NCBI RefSeq assembly: GCF_002591895.1
Contig: NZ_NISX01000005.1
Span: 1-64,000, forward strand
DNA from: Lacimicrobium alkaliphilum
GTDB lineage: Bacteria; Pseudomonadota; Gammaproteobacteria; Enterobacterales; Alteromonadaceae
Direction of reading: 5' to 3'
DNA length: 64,000 nt
A model generated the notes under the pieces. It made no database searches. It was given only the letters and a program-made list of their open reading frames with translations, and was not told where the DNA came from. Every line of letters starts with the position of its first letter. Positions within the stretch are counted from its first letter, which is position 1. Position numbers and translations under genes: made by a program. Positions 28,055 through 36,921 of this stretch are shown piece after piece.

Positions 28055-29518
28055 TCAGCCTAATTTTTCCGTTGAGGCAGGTAAGGTCGGCACCCGCTGG
28101 CCTGCCATATCCTGAACCACACGCATAACCTGGCAACTGTAGCCAAACTCATTGTCGTACCAGACATACAGCGTCGCCCGATTACCTGATGCAATGGTCG
28201 CCTGAGAATCTACCACAGAGGCAAAGCGTGAGCCCACCAGATCCGTAGATACCAATTCGGTTGAAGCGGTGTAATCAATCTGATGCTGCAGGTCGGTAAA
28301 CAGCGCTGCTTTTCTCAAAAATTCATTCACCTCATCACGGCTTACTTCCTTGCCCAGATTCAGGTTAAGGATGGCAAGTGAGACGTTAGGAGTGGGCACT
28401 CGAATGGCGTTACCAGTAAGTTTGCCAGAAAGCTTGGGGTAGGCCTTAGCTACCGCTTTAGCGGCACCCGTCTCAGTAATAACCATATTCAATGGTGCGG
28501 CCCGGCCTCGGCGTTCGGCTTTGTGGTAATTATCAATCAGGTTCTGGTCGTTAGTATACGAGTGCACTGTCTCCACATGACCATTGTCGATGCCAAATTG
28601 CTCATCCAGCGCCCTTAATACAGGCGTGATCGCATTGGTGGTGCAACTGGCAGCAGACAGAATATGATCTTCAGCGGCAATATCCTGATGATTAACACCA
28701 TAAACGATGTTCTTGATATCACCTTTGCCGGGGGCGGTAAGTAATACCTTTTTCGCACCTTTGGATGTCAGGTGTTGTCCCAGGCCGTCACGATCCCGCC
28801 ACATACCGGTGTTGTCTATGACAATGGCATCATCAATCCCATACCGGGTATAATCTACTTCGGCCGGGCTATTGGCATAGATCACCTGAATATAGGCGCC
28901 ATTAGCTTTAATCGCGCTACGTTCATGGTCAACGGTAATACTGCCATTAAATGGTCCATGCACAGAATCACGACGCAACAGGCTGGCCCGTTTTTCCAGA
29001 TCGCCTTCTTTTCCACCGCGCACCACGATGGCACGCAGGCGCAATTTATTATTGCGACCATGGCGCTCTATTAGCAGCCTGGCCAGCAAACGTCCTATAC
29101 GACCAAACCCGTAAAGCACCACGTCCTGAGGCTGGTGATCATCATCCATATCAACAATCTGTGCCAGTTCATCACGTAAATAGCTATGTACATCCCGGCC
29201 CGCCGCTTTGTCGGTGAAATGATAGTTATACGCCAGTTTACCCAGGTCAACCTGCGCCGGAGCCAGCTTCATCTCACTCATCGCTTCCAGCAATGGCCAG
29301 CTTTCACGCAGTCTCAGCTTATTTCCCGTATGCAAACGCACCATGCGATGGGCTTTGATAATATCGATACTGTTGGCACCGAGCAGCGGGCGACCATACA
29401 AATTGATCTCTACGGCTTTATCCCGATATAACTTACCCAGCAGAGGCTGCATTTTCTCAGCGTATTCCTGTCTTTCCTGCCAGCTATTCAGTAGTTCTTG
29501 CTCATGTTGGTGATTCAT
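28055..29518 (-). CDS. N-terminally extended glyceraldehyde-3-phosphate dehydrogenase
   Basis: The protein has 487 residues. A helical extension of about 120 residues precedes a GAPDH core that starts at VVLYGFGRIGRLLARLL (Rossmann loop). Catalytic Cys is in SAASCTTNAITP near 287, followed by HSYTNDQN and the C-terminal WYDNEFGYSCQVMR. Long forms of this type coexist with ordinary GAPDH in Vibrio and Shewanella. Direction of flux and cofactor choice cannot be read here. It is a single gene with its own terminator. The second, ordinary GAPDH is at 39326. Confidence 0.93.
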   Translation of the reverse strand: MNHQHEQELLNSWQERQEYAEKMQPLLGKLYRDKAVEINLYGRPLLGANSIDIIKAHRMVRLHTGNKLRLRESWPLLEAMSEMKLAPAQVDLGKLAYNYHFTDKAAGRDVHSYLRDELAQIVDMDDDHQPQDVVLYGFGRIGRLLARLLIERHGRNNKLRLRAIVVRGGKEGDLEKRASLLRRDSVHGPFNGSITVDHERSAIKANGAYIQVIYANSPAEVDYTRYGIDDAIVIDNTGMWRDRDGLGQHLTSKGAKKVLLTAPGKGDIKNIVYGVNHQDIAAEDHILSAASCTTNAITPVLRALDEQFGIDNGHVETVHSYTNDQNLIDNYHKAERRGRAAPLNMVITETGAAKAVAKAYPKLSGKLTGNAIRVPTPNVSLAILNLNLGKEVSRDEVNEFLRKAALFTDLQHQIDYTASTELVSTDLVGSRFASVVDSQATIASGNRATLYVWYDNEFGYSCQVMRVVQDMAGQRVPTLPASTEKLG

Positions 29519-29777
29519 TCAGTCAGCCTTTACTTCGTTACAGTTGATTAAGGGTCTGCGGTGAACTGTCAATGCCAGCTAAAATCAGGTAAATCATCAG
29601 CGCTTTGCTTCATATTTACGGGTTGTCTGCTACAGAAGTACTTGGCATTGTCAGAAGCGGCCGCTATTTTAATGAAACACCGGGCCCTAGCCAAATTGTG
29701 ATAAAGTTTCAATATCGGCATAAAATGTCCATTTAGTCGCCATTTGTAGGTAATTTTTCTTCAATTTCGGAATCCTT

Positions 29778-30572
29778 ATGAGCAAAATCATACTTCTGTC
29801 TATACTGACGATGCTGCTGAGTGCGTGCGATGGACTGGGTTCAATAACGGTAAAAGACATCTGTGAAAAACACCCTGAGATGTGCTCTGACCTGAACCCC
29901 GACAGTTGGTGCCGCGCAGAAAAAGCCAACATCATCAAAAACCGATACAACCAGTCCAGAGCATCGACTGATCGTGGCACGTATGAGCAACTTCTGAATT
30001 TTGAAGCCTATAAAAAGTGTATTGCTAAAGCGTCTCAGATAGAGCACATCAAACTTAAAGAAAGAAAGTCTGAGCGGGTAAAGGGGCTGCTCACAGCAGA
30101 GCGCGAACTGAAGCGTCTGGCGCAGATGACCCGCAACAATAACAGCCCTCACTTACTTTACTACCATTGGTCCCGCTTCCAGAATGAAGATGCATTAAAG
30201 GGTTTTCTGGCCTACGAAAATACACCACAGATGGAGTATCCTGAAATGCAGGTGGCCCTGGCCACTTATTACATTAAGTTTGATCGTATCAAAGCGATTC
30301 AGCTGTTATATCGCGCGCTGGAGTTGTATGGCGAAGGGGACGACATCGACAATGAGATTTTTCTCAGCCTGAGCAGCTTATTTATGAAAGAAGAGCAGTT
30401 TGACTGGGCGTATCTGTGGGGTTACGTTGGCCGGGAATTTGGCGTAGAAGATCTCAATCTGACCAGTATTGAAGTGATTTTGCATCAGCAATCGAGGCAA
30501 TCAGGACCCATAGAGGACAAAGCCGATACAATTATCGAGCAACTGAACGAAGGGCGCTTCAGAGCCCCCTGA
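29778..30572 (+). CDS. DUF2989-family lipoprotein with TPR-like helices
   Basis: The 264-residue protein has a lipoprotein signal with lipobox LLSAC (Cys 17). The early Cys-rich segment DICEKHPEMCSDLNPDSWCRAEK and the helical remainder (YYIKFDRIKAIQLLYRALELYG) are typical of DUF2989, a family of TPR-containing envelope lipoproteins in Alteromonadales and Vibrionales. Asp at +2 (CDG) suggests inner-membrane retention. The function is unknown. Confidence 0.82.
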   Translation: MSKIILLSILTMLLSACDGLGSITVKDICEKHPEMCSDLNPDSWCRAEKANIIKNRYNQSRASTDRGTYEQLLNFEAYKKCIAKASQIEHIKLKERKSERVKGLLTAERELKRLAQMTRNNNSPHLLYYHWSRFQNEDALKGFLAYENTPQMEYPEMQVALATYYIKFDRIKAIQLLYRALELYGEGDDIDNEIFLSLSSLFMKEEQFDWAYLWGYVGREFGVEDLNLTSIEVILHQQSRQSGPIEDKADTIIEQLNEGRFRAP

Positions 30573-30752
30573 ACAGCCATGCAGTTCAAATAAAACACCA
30601 GAACACTTGAAACACGTGCATCCGGCAGAAAAACTCCTGATTTACACCCGCTAAACATCGAAAAATTCTATTTTTTGCGTGTTTTTCGGGTGCTCTCGCT
30701 GGCGTTGTTTATTAAAACGACTTGCGCTCTTATTGTAATAAACTTTCAACAA

Positions 30753-32285
30753 TTATTTTTTGATTTGCACCTGAGGTTGCCCCGGCTGGCTCCATTCCAC
30801 ATGGAATTTTCGCCCTTCCGGCATATCAACACGTTCAAATGTATGCGCACCAAAATAATCACGCTGACCCTGCAACAAATTAGCAGGTAAGATTTCACTG
30901 CGATATGAATCATAATAATTGAGTGCCGACGACATGGCTGCGCAGGGAATCCCCATCAATGTTGCGTCCGCCACTGCCTGACGCCACTTACTCTGAAATG
31001 CCTGGATCTGGCTGGCAAAAAATGGGTCGAGCAACAGGTTGGCCAGTTCATCATTGTTAGCATAGGCCTGAGTAATGGATTGCAAAAATACCGCGCGAAT
31101 AATACAACCTGCACGCCAGATTTTAGCGATTTCAGCAAAATCCAGTTTCCAGCCGTGTTCCTTGCTGGCCATATCCATCAGCTGAAACCCCTGTGCATAA
31201 GCACAGATTTTTGAGCAATATAAAGCGTCCTGAAGATTATCAACGGCCTGTTGCTTTTCCGCGCTACTCAGTTCCACAGGTTCAGGGCCTTTGAGCATAG
31301 AAGCTGCATGCACACGCTCTTTCTTCAGACTGGAAATGCTGCGGGCAAAAACAGCCTGAGCAATGGTCTGTGCCGGGCTACCCACCTGCAAAGCGCTAAC
31401 CGCAGTCCATAAACCGGTTCCTTTCTGGCCCGCTTTATCCATAATCATATCGACAAGCGGCTTACCCGTTTCCCGGTCCTGCTTTTCAAGCACCTCGGCG
31501 CTGATTTCAATCAGATAACTGTTTAACACGCCCTGATTCCACTGCCTGAATGTCGCCGCGATATCTTTCGGTGACATTGCCAGCCCCTGACGCATTACCT
31601 GATACGCTTCACAGATCAACTGCATATCCGCGTACTCAATGCCGTTATGCACCATTTTGACATAATGGCCGGCGCCCACCGGACCAATATAGGTAGCACA
31701 GGGCTCCCCGTCTGTAACCGGTTGCCCCGGCCCTTTGGCAGGCAGAGGTTTGCCCGTAGCGGGATCCACTTTGGCAGAAATGGCTTCCCAGACCGGTTTG
31801 ATCCGGGTCCAGGCATAGGGGTCCCCTGATGGCATCAGAGAGGGGCCGAATCGGGCTCCTACTTCCCCCCCGGATACAGCGGTGGAGAAGAAAATAAACT
31901 TGCCTTTAAAGTGCTGTTCTCTGGCAACTGAATCTGTCCAAAGGCTATTACCGGTATCGACAACAATATCATCCGCACCAATACCCGCATCAATCAGGTG
32001 ATTGCAGACGTGATCGACGGGCTCACCGGCAGGCACAGAGACGATGATCAAATGAGGTGCTTTGAGTCGGGACAGTAACTCTGTGTAAGAACGGCAACCA
32101 ATGATACGGGCCGCTTTGTTGCCTCGCTCGGCTGTGTCCTGCGCCAGGATCCCGTCAACTTTGGTCTGATCAAGATCGAAACAGGCGATACGGTATCCAT
32201 TGTCGGCCAGGTTCAGCGTCAGATTTTTCCCCATCACCCCCAGGCCAATAAAACCAATGTCACAAAGCTGCTTATCGTCTGTCAT
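30753..32285 (-). CDS. gnd: 6-phosphogluconate dehydrogenase (decarboxylating)
   Basis: The enzyme converts 6-phosphogluconate to ribulose-5-phosphate, CO2 and NADPH. Of its 510 residues, GLGVMGKNLTLNLADNG is the NADP loop and HNGIEYADMQLICEAY contains the catalytic Lys/His/Asn neighbourhood. The protein is about 40 residues longer than E. coli Gnd (468). Part of this is a Pro/Gly-rich insert (DPATGKPLPAKGPGQPVTDGEP) around 165-186 before the catalytic segment, and part is a C-terminal tail. It competes with Edd for 6-phosphogluconate. Confidence 0.95.
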   Translation of the reverse strand: MTDDKQLCDIGFIGLGVMGKNLTLNLADNGYRIACFDLDQTKVDGILAQDTAERGNKAARIIGCRSYTELLSRLKAPHLIIVSVPAGEPVDHVCNHLIDAGIGADDIVVDTGNSLWTDSVAREQHFKGKFIFFSTAVSGGEVGARFGPSLMPSGDPYAWTRIKPVWEAISAKVDPATGKPLPAKGPGQPVTDGEPCATYIGPVGAGHYVKMVHNGIEYADMQLICEAYQVMRQGLAMSPKDIAATFRQWNQGVLNSYLIEISAEVLEKQDRETGKPLVDMIMDKAGQKGTGLWTAVSALQVGSPAQTIAQAVFARSISSLKKERVHAASMLKGPEPVELSSAEKQQAVDNLQDALYCSKICAYAQGFQLMDMASKEHGWKLDFAEIAKIWRAGCIIRAVFLQSITQAYANNDELANLLLDPFFASQIQAFQSKWRQAVADATLMGIPCAAMSSALNYYDSYRSEILPANLLQGQRDYFGAHTFERVDMPEGRKFHVEWSQPGQPQVQIKK

Positions 32286-32343
32286 CTGTGCGTCCTGTTT
32301 ATTGTCGTTCGGCCACCAGAGCCAAAAAATTGCGCCGGATTAT

Positions 32344-32607
32344 ATACCCAATATACCATAAAGTGCCAGTTTCAGAGTCACTGGGCGCTTTCAATGCAAG
32401 GCGCACTGGTGAAGGAATGTCGTCTACCTTTCTAACCAGTGCAACGCAGCAGTGGCAGCGCCCATTGACTCCCGAAGGGCGGGGCCAGAAACGCTTTATA
32501 CTGCGTTAGGTATTGTCGATTTGGAACCACCAGACCTTCCAACACCTGCCTTGTCTAAAGCGTTTCTATCACCCGCTGAAATCGGCACTTTATGGTATTT
32601 TGGGTAT
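32344..32607. mobile_element. MITE-like element between gnd and glgX
   Basis: Terminal inverted repeats of 32 bp (32344-32375 and 32576-32607) match at 28 of 32 positions, both beginning ATACCCA and ending TTTCAG. The 264-bp interior codes for nothing recognisable and includes GCGC-rich subrepeats. No target duplication is obvious. No transposase is present, so it would be a non-autonomous element. It fills most of the 338-bp gnd-glgX gap. Confidence 0.7.
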
Positions 32608-32623
32608 CATACCTAAACACACT

Positions 32624-34735
32624 TTAAGTGCCAGTTCCGGCGTCCTCAAATGCGCTTTGCAGCCTCGTTGACGTGAGCCTGTCTGCAAGCACGCAAAGAC
32701 TTTTGTAAGCCAGAGTAAACTGGCTGCAATAGCCTGACTCAGTGCAGGCTGAAAGAGCCGTTTCGGCAGTGTTGAGCAATAAGTACCAGTTGGTATCCTT
32801 TGACGGCAAATGAAATTCCACATCATGCTCACTGGCATTAAACAGTATCAGCCAATGCTCTGGCTGAACCCCCTCCCCCTTTAACTCCACAGCGAAAGCC
32901 TGATTATTTTCATCATGCCAGTCATCCACTACTTTTCTGGCTCCATCGGGACGATACCAGCCCACTTTTTCTACATTAAACTGATTACTGTAATCATCAT
33001 CCTGCAGATTCAGATGGTTTAACAGATCACTCTGTCTGCGCAGATGGATCGCTTTCTTACAAAAAGCTAAAAAATCACTGGTGCGACGAGTCAGGTCCCA
33101 GTTCCACCAATTGATCTCATTGTCCTGACAATAGGCATTGTTATTTCCTCCCTGTGTGCGGCTTAGCTCATCCCCGCCAAGAATATGGGGGATGCCCTGT
33201 GAAAACAGCAGGGTGGCAAACAGGTTACGTTTCTGACGCTCTCTTAAGGCAAGGATATTCTCGTCCTCTGTAGGCCCCTCTGCACCATGATTGGCTGACA
33301 CATTATGGCCATGGCCGTCACGACTCTGCTCCAGATTTTCTTCGTTGTGTCGTTCATTGTAAGAAACCAGATCCTGCAATGTGAAGCCGTCGTGATAGGT
33401 GATCATATTCACCGAACTGTGAATGCTGCGGTGGCCCTTATGAAAAATATCACGGGAGCCTAACAAACGGGTGGCAAAAGCACTGGTCATCCCCTTATCG
33501 CCACGCCAGAATGAACGTACCTGATCGCGGTATTTGTCATTACACTCATGCCAGTGTGATGGAAACTGACCTAGCCGGTATCCGCCCATGCCTATGTCCC
33601 AGGGCTCAGCAATCAGGTGGGTATTGCTGAGTACCGGATCCTGACGGATAGCCCGTAAAAATCCCGACTGAATGGTATAGTCATAAGGGTCGCGGCCCAG
33701 TCCTGCAGCCAGATCGAATCGAAAGCCGTCCACGCCCATGTATTCCACCCAGTAGCGCAGTGCATCCAGTACCAGTTTCATGACAACCGGATGTGCTGTG
33801 TTAACGGTATTACCACAGCCTGAATTATTCAGATAGCGGTGGAAGTCAGGAATACCAAACTCACTTTGTTCAAACAGGTAATATGACTGGTTATCAAATC
33901 CCTTAAAGCTCAGCACGGGCCCTTCGTTTCCGCCTTCTGCGGTGTGATTGAACACCACATCCAGGATCACTTCAATTCCCGCCTGGTGCAGAGCCTGTAC
34001 CATATTTCTGAATTCAGTCACCGGATCCTCAACTGCATAACGGGGATCGGGACTGAAAAAATTGATCGGATTATAACCCCAGTAGTTGGTCAGACCCTTC
34101 TCGGTAATATAAGGCTCCGGCATAAAGGCCGCCACCGGCATCAGCTGCACGGCCGTTATGCCCAATTGCTTTAAGTGGTCGATAATCGCCGAGTCGCACA
34201 GCCCAAGATATTTCCCCCGATGGCTCTCATTAACCTGCGGGTGCAGTTGGCTGATTCCTTTGACATGCACTTCGTACAATACCAGGTCGTGTATGCCATG
34301 ATGAGGCCGGGAACTTAGCGCATAAGGCTCGGGGTGCTCACACACTAAAGCTTTAGCGACCATAAACTGACTGTCATCTTGGTATTGGCGGGCATTCCAG
34401 CTCATTGACCGGTTCAGGCAGCGGGCATAGGGGTCAATTAAAAGTTTATTGGGGTCGAAACGGTCCCCCCTGTCGGAATTTGCAGGCCCTTCGAGGCGAT
34501 ATCCATAGAGCATACCTGCAGTGATATCGGCAATATGAACATGCCAGATTTTACCGGTTTTGACCGGCATCTCCACTTCAAACAATGGCTCTTCGGTATC
34601 CCGATGAAAGAAACACAATGTCACTCTCTGTGCTCGCGGAGCATGTACTGCAAAGTTGCAGCCGGCATCTGTAAGGGCAGCGCCCAGAGGTTCAGGCACG
34701 CCGTTATTTACCCGATACTTATCATTCATCAGCAT
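32624..34735 (-). CDS. glgX: Glycogen debranching enzyme
   Basis: This is a 703-residue GH13 enzyme that removes short branches (limit dextrins). Motifs: an N-terminal CBM48-like domain, VVFNHTAEG, DGFRFDLAAGLGRD (nucleophile Asp), AEPWDIG (acid Glu) and ITYHDGFTLQDLV. The last 20 or so residues (STRLQSAFEDAGTGT) have no family counterpart that I recognise. The DNA encoding them contains AAGTGCCAGTT and GCGCTTT in the spacing of the neighbouring MITE arm, so the tail may come from repeat sequence. It overlaps the glgB end by 14 bp. Confidence 0.94.
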   Translation of the reverse strand: MLMNDKYRVNNGVPEPLGAALTDAGCNFAVHAPRAQRVTLCFFHRDTEEPLFEVEMPVKTGKIWHVHIADITAGMLYGYRLEGPANSDRGDRFDPNKLLIDPYARCLNRSMSWNARQYQDDSQFMVAKALVCEHPEPYALSSRPHHGIHDLVLYEVHVKGISQLHPQVNESHRGKYLGLCDSAIIDHLKQLGITAVQLMPVAAFMPEPYITEKGLTNYWGYNPINFFSPDPRYAVEDPVTEFRNMVQALHQAGIEVILDVVFNHTAEGGNEGPVLSFKGFDNQSYYLFEQSEFGIPDFHRYLNNSGCGNTVNTAHPVVMKLVLDALRYWVEYMGVDGFRFDLAAGLGRDPYDYTIQSGFLRAIRQDPVLSNTHLIAEPWDIGMGGYRLGQFPSHWHECNDKYRDQVRSFWRGDKGMTSAFATRLLGSRDIFHKGHRSIHSSVNMITYHDGFTLQDLVSYNERHNEENLEQSRDGHGHNVSANHGAEGPTEDENILALRERQKRNLFATLLFSQGIPHILGGDELSRTQGGNNNAYCQDNEINWWNWDLTRRTSDFLAFCKKAIHLRRQSDLLNHLNLQDDDYSNQFNVEKVGWYRPDGARKVVDDWHDENNQAFAVELKGEGVQPEHWLILFNASEHDVEFHLPSKDTNWYLLLNTAETALSACTESGYCSQFTLAYKSLCVLADRLTSTRLQSAFEDAGTGT

Positions 34736-36920
34736 TGTATAGCAGGTATAATGTCGCTAATGGCGGCAGGTTAAAACGCACGGAATGAGCCCTGCCATGC
34801 CAGGGCTGAAGCTCGGCCTCAAGATGCGTTGAAGTTTCATACCCACTGCCCCAGTAGTCGCTGTCATCAGAATTCAGCAGCAACTGGTAGTCTCCGGATT
34901 CATCTACGCCTAGTCGAAAGTGTTCTCTGGGCACCGGGGTAAAATTGCTGATTGCATAAACTTTCTGGCGTCCATCGGCAGATTTGCGCATAAATGACAG
35001 AATACTCTGCTCAGCATTATGATGATCGATCCACTCAAAGCCATGGGGCTGATGGTCACATTCGTACAGCGCCGGTGTCTGGCGATAAAGGTGATTTAAT
35101 TTCCGGTAAAGCGTCTGAATACCCAGATGTTTATCAAAGTCGAGTAAATGCCATTGTATAGAGCTGTCATGATTCCACTCCGCCGCCTGACCAATTTCAT
35201 TTCCCATAAAGTTAAGCTTTTTGCCGGGATGCGCATACATAAAGGCCGCATAACAGCGCAGGTTTGCAGCCTGTTGCCATTCATCACCGGGCATCTTGCG
35301 TAGCAGTGACCCTTTACCATGTACCACTTCATCATGGGAAAGCGGCAGGACGAAGTTCTCATCAAAGGCGTAAACCATTGAGAAGGTCATTTCATTATGA
35401 TGGTAGCGGCGATAAGACGGGTCTTTGGTAATGTAGTGCAGTGAATCATGCATCCAGCCCATATTCCATTTAAAGCCAAAACCTAAGCCCCCTTCAAATA
35501 CAGGCCGGGACACCCTGGCAAATGAGGTGGATTCCTCAGCTATAGTCATGGCGTGGGGAAAGGCCTTGTAAACTTCCTCATTCATCCATTTAAGCAGACT
35601 GATGGCTTCATAATTATGATTACCACCGTCAACATTGGGTACCCATTCTCCCTCTTCCCGGGAATAGTCGAGGTAAAGCATGGAGGCCACGGCATCAACA
35701 CGCAGACCGTCAATGTGAAACTTATCAAGCCAGTATAACGCACTGGCAACAAGAAACTGACGCACGGTATCTTTACCGAAATCATAAATGCAGGAATTCC
35801 AGTCCGGATGCCAGCCTTTGCGTGGATCCTCATATTCGTACACATGTGTACCATCAAATCGTGCCAGACCATGACCATCTTCGGGGAAATGTGCAGGAAC
35901 CCAGTCAATGATCACACCGATTCCCTGTTGGTGACACTGATCGACAAAATACTTAAAATCATCCGGGCAGCCAAAACGGCTGGTCGGCGCAAACAGGCCA
36001 ACAGGTTGATAGCCCCAGGAACCATCAAAGGGATATTCAGACACAGGCAATAGTTCCAGGTGGGTGTAGCCCATATGTTTCACATAAGGAATCAATTGCT
36101 CTGCCAATTCCCGGTAGCTCAGATATGAAGCTTCGTTCCCCTGTATTTTACGTTTCCATGACCCCAGCTGAACCTCGTAGATGCTCATGGGGTGAGTATA
36201 TTTGTTCTTCTCAGCTTGTTCGCGCCAGCTTTCATCCTGCCACTGATATTGATCATGATCATATACCAGGGATGCATGAGAGGGATATTGGTCGGCATAA
36301 AAGCCCACCGGATCGGCTTTATGTGGCAAGACATTCCCGTATCGGTCTTTGAGCTGGTATTTATACCGGGCACCCTCCTCAATACCGGGAACAAACAACA
36401 CCCAATAACCTAAATCGGTTTTTTGCATCGGCAACGCGGAGCCGTCCCACCAGTTGAATTCACCAATTAACGATACGGCGGAAGCATTCGGCGCATACAC
36501 GGCAAACCGGGTGCCACAGACAGTTTCTGACAGCCCGGTATCCAGCTTAAGCAACTGCGCACCCAGCTGGCTATATACATTATGGGGCTGATGATCGACA
36601 AAATGCACCGCATGGTAAGCCTGTTCCTGAAACTGATACGGGTCGACCCGCTTGTAGCCCCCCTCTTTTGTCGACACGTCAAAATAGTACGGCTGAATGG
36701 GCGTTTTAGTCTTCAGCGTCAGGCAAAAAAAGCTACTGTCTCCCTCAGAACTGGCCTCACCAAGCAGTTTGCCCGACCCGAGCGACCTTACTTTCACCTG
36801 CCTGGCACCCGGCAACCAGGCATTAATCACATCCCCATGCTCTGTATGCTGGTGACCCAGGCAAGCAAACGGATCTGAACAGGAAGCCTGGGCCAGTTGC
36901 TCAATATTCGCCTGATTCAT
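34722..36920 (-). CDS. glgB: 1,4-alpha-glucan branching enzyme
   Basis: This 732-residue enzyme introduces alpha-1,6 branches into glycogen. Order: an N-terminal GlgB/CBM48 region (YRVDPYQF style, FGLHP-like CGTRFAVYAPNASAVSLIGEFN), VIIDWVPAHFPED, DGLRVDAVASMLYLDYSRE (nucleophile), AEESTSF (acid) and LPLSHDEVVHGKGS (third Asp region). Length equals E. coli GlgB (728). It lies 1 bp after malQ's stop and overlaps glgX. Neither glgA nor glgC is in the window. Confidence 0.97.
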   Translation of the reverse strand: MNQANIEQLAQASCSDPFACLGHQHTEHGDVINAWLPGARQVKVRSLGSGKLLGEASSEGDSSFFCLTLKTKTPIQPYYFDVSTKEGGYKRVDPYQFQEQAYHAVHFVDHQPHNVYSQLGAQLLKLDTGLSETVCGTRFAVYAPNASAVSLIGEFNWWDGSALPMQKTDLGYWVLFVPGIEEGARYKYQLKDRYGNVLPHKADPVGFYADQYPSHASLVYDHDQYQWQDESWREQAEKNKYTHPMSIYEVQLGSWKRKIQGNEASYLSYRELAEQLIPYVKHMGYTHLELLPVSEYPFDGSWGYQPVGLFAPTSRFGCPDDFKYFVDQCHQQGIGVIIDWVPAHFPEDGHGLARFDGTHVYEYEDPRKGWHPDWNSCIYDFGKDTVRQFLVASALYWLDKFHIDGLRVDAVASMLYLDYSREEGEWVPNVDGGNHNYEAISLLKWMNEEVYKAFPHAMTIAEESTSFARVSRPVFEGGLGFGFKWNMGWMHDSLHYITKDPSYRRYHHNEMTFSMVYAFDENFVLPLSHDEVVHGKGSLLRKMPGDEWQQAANLRCYAAFMYAHPGKKLNFMGNEIGQAAEWNHDSSIQWHLLDFDKHLGIQTLYRKLNHLYRQTPALYECDHQPHGFEWIDHHNAEQSILSFMRKSADGRQKVYAISNFTPVPREHFRLGVDESGDYQLLLNSDDSDYWGSGYETSTHLEAELQPWHGRAHSVRFNLPPLATLYLLYNADE

Positions 36921-36921
36921 G

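Noticed and set aside
30734-30748. HexR-like half site TGTAATAAACTTTCA
   Set aside because: It lies downstream of both gnd and the DUF2989 gene, where it cannot act as an operator for either, and only one half is conserved.
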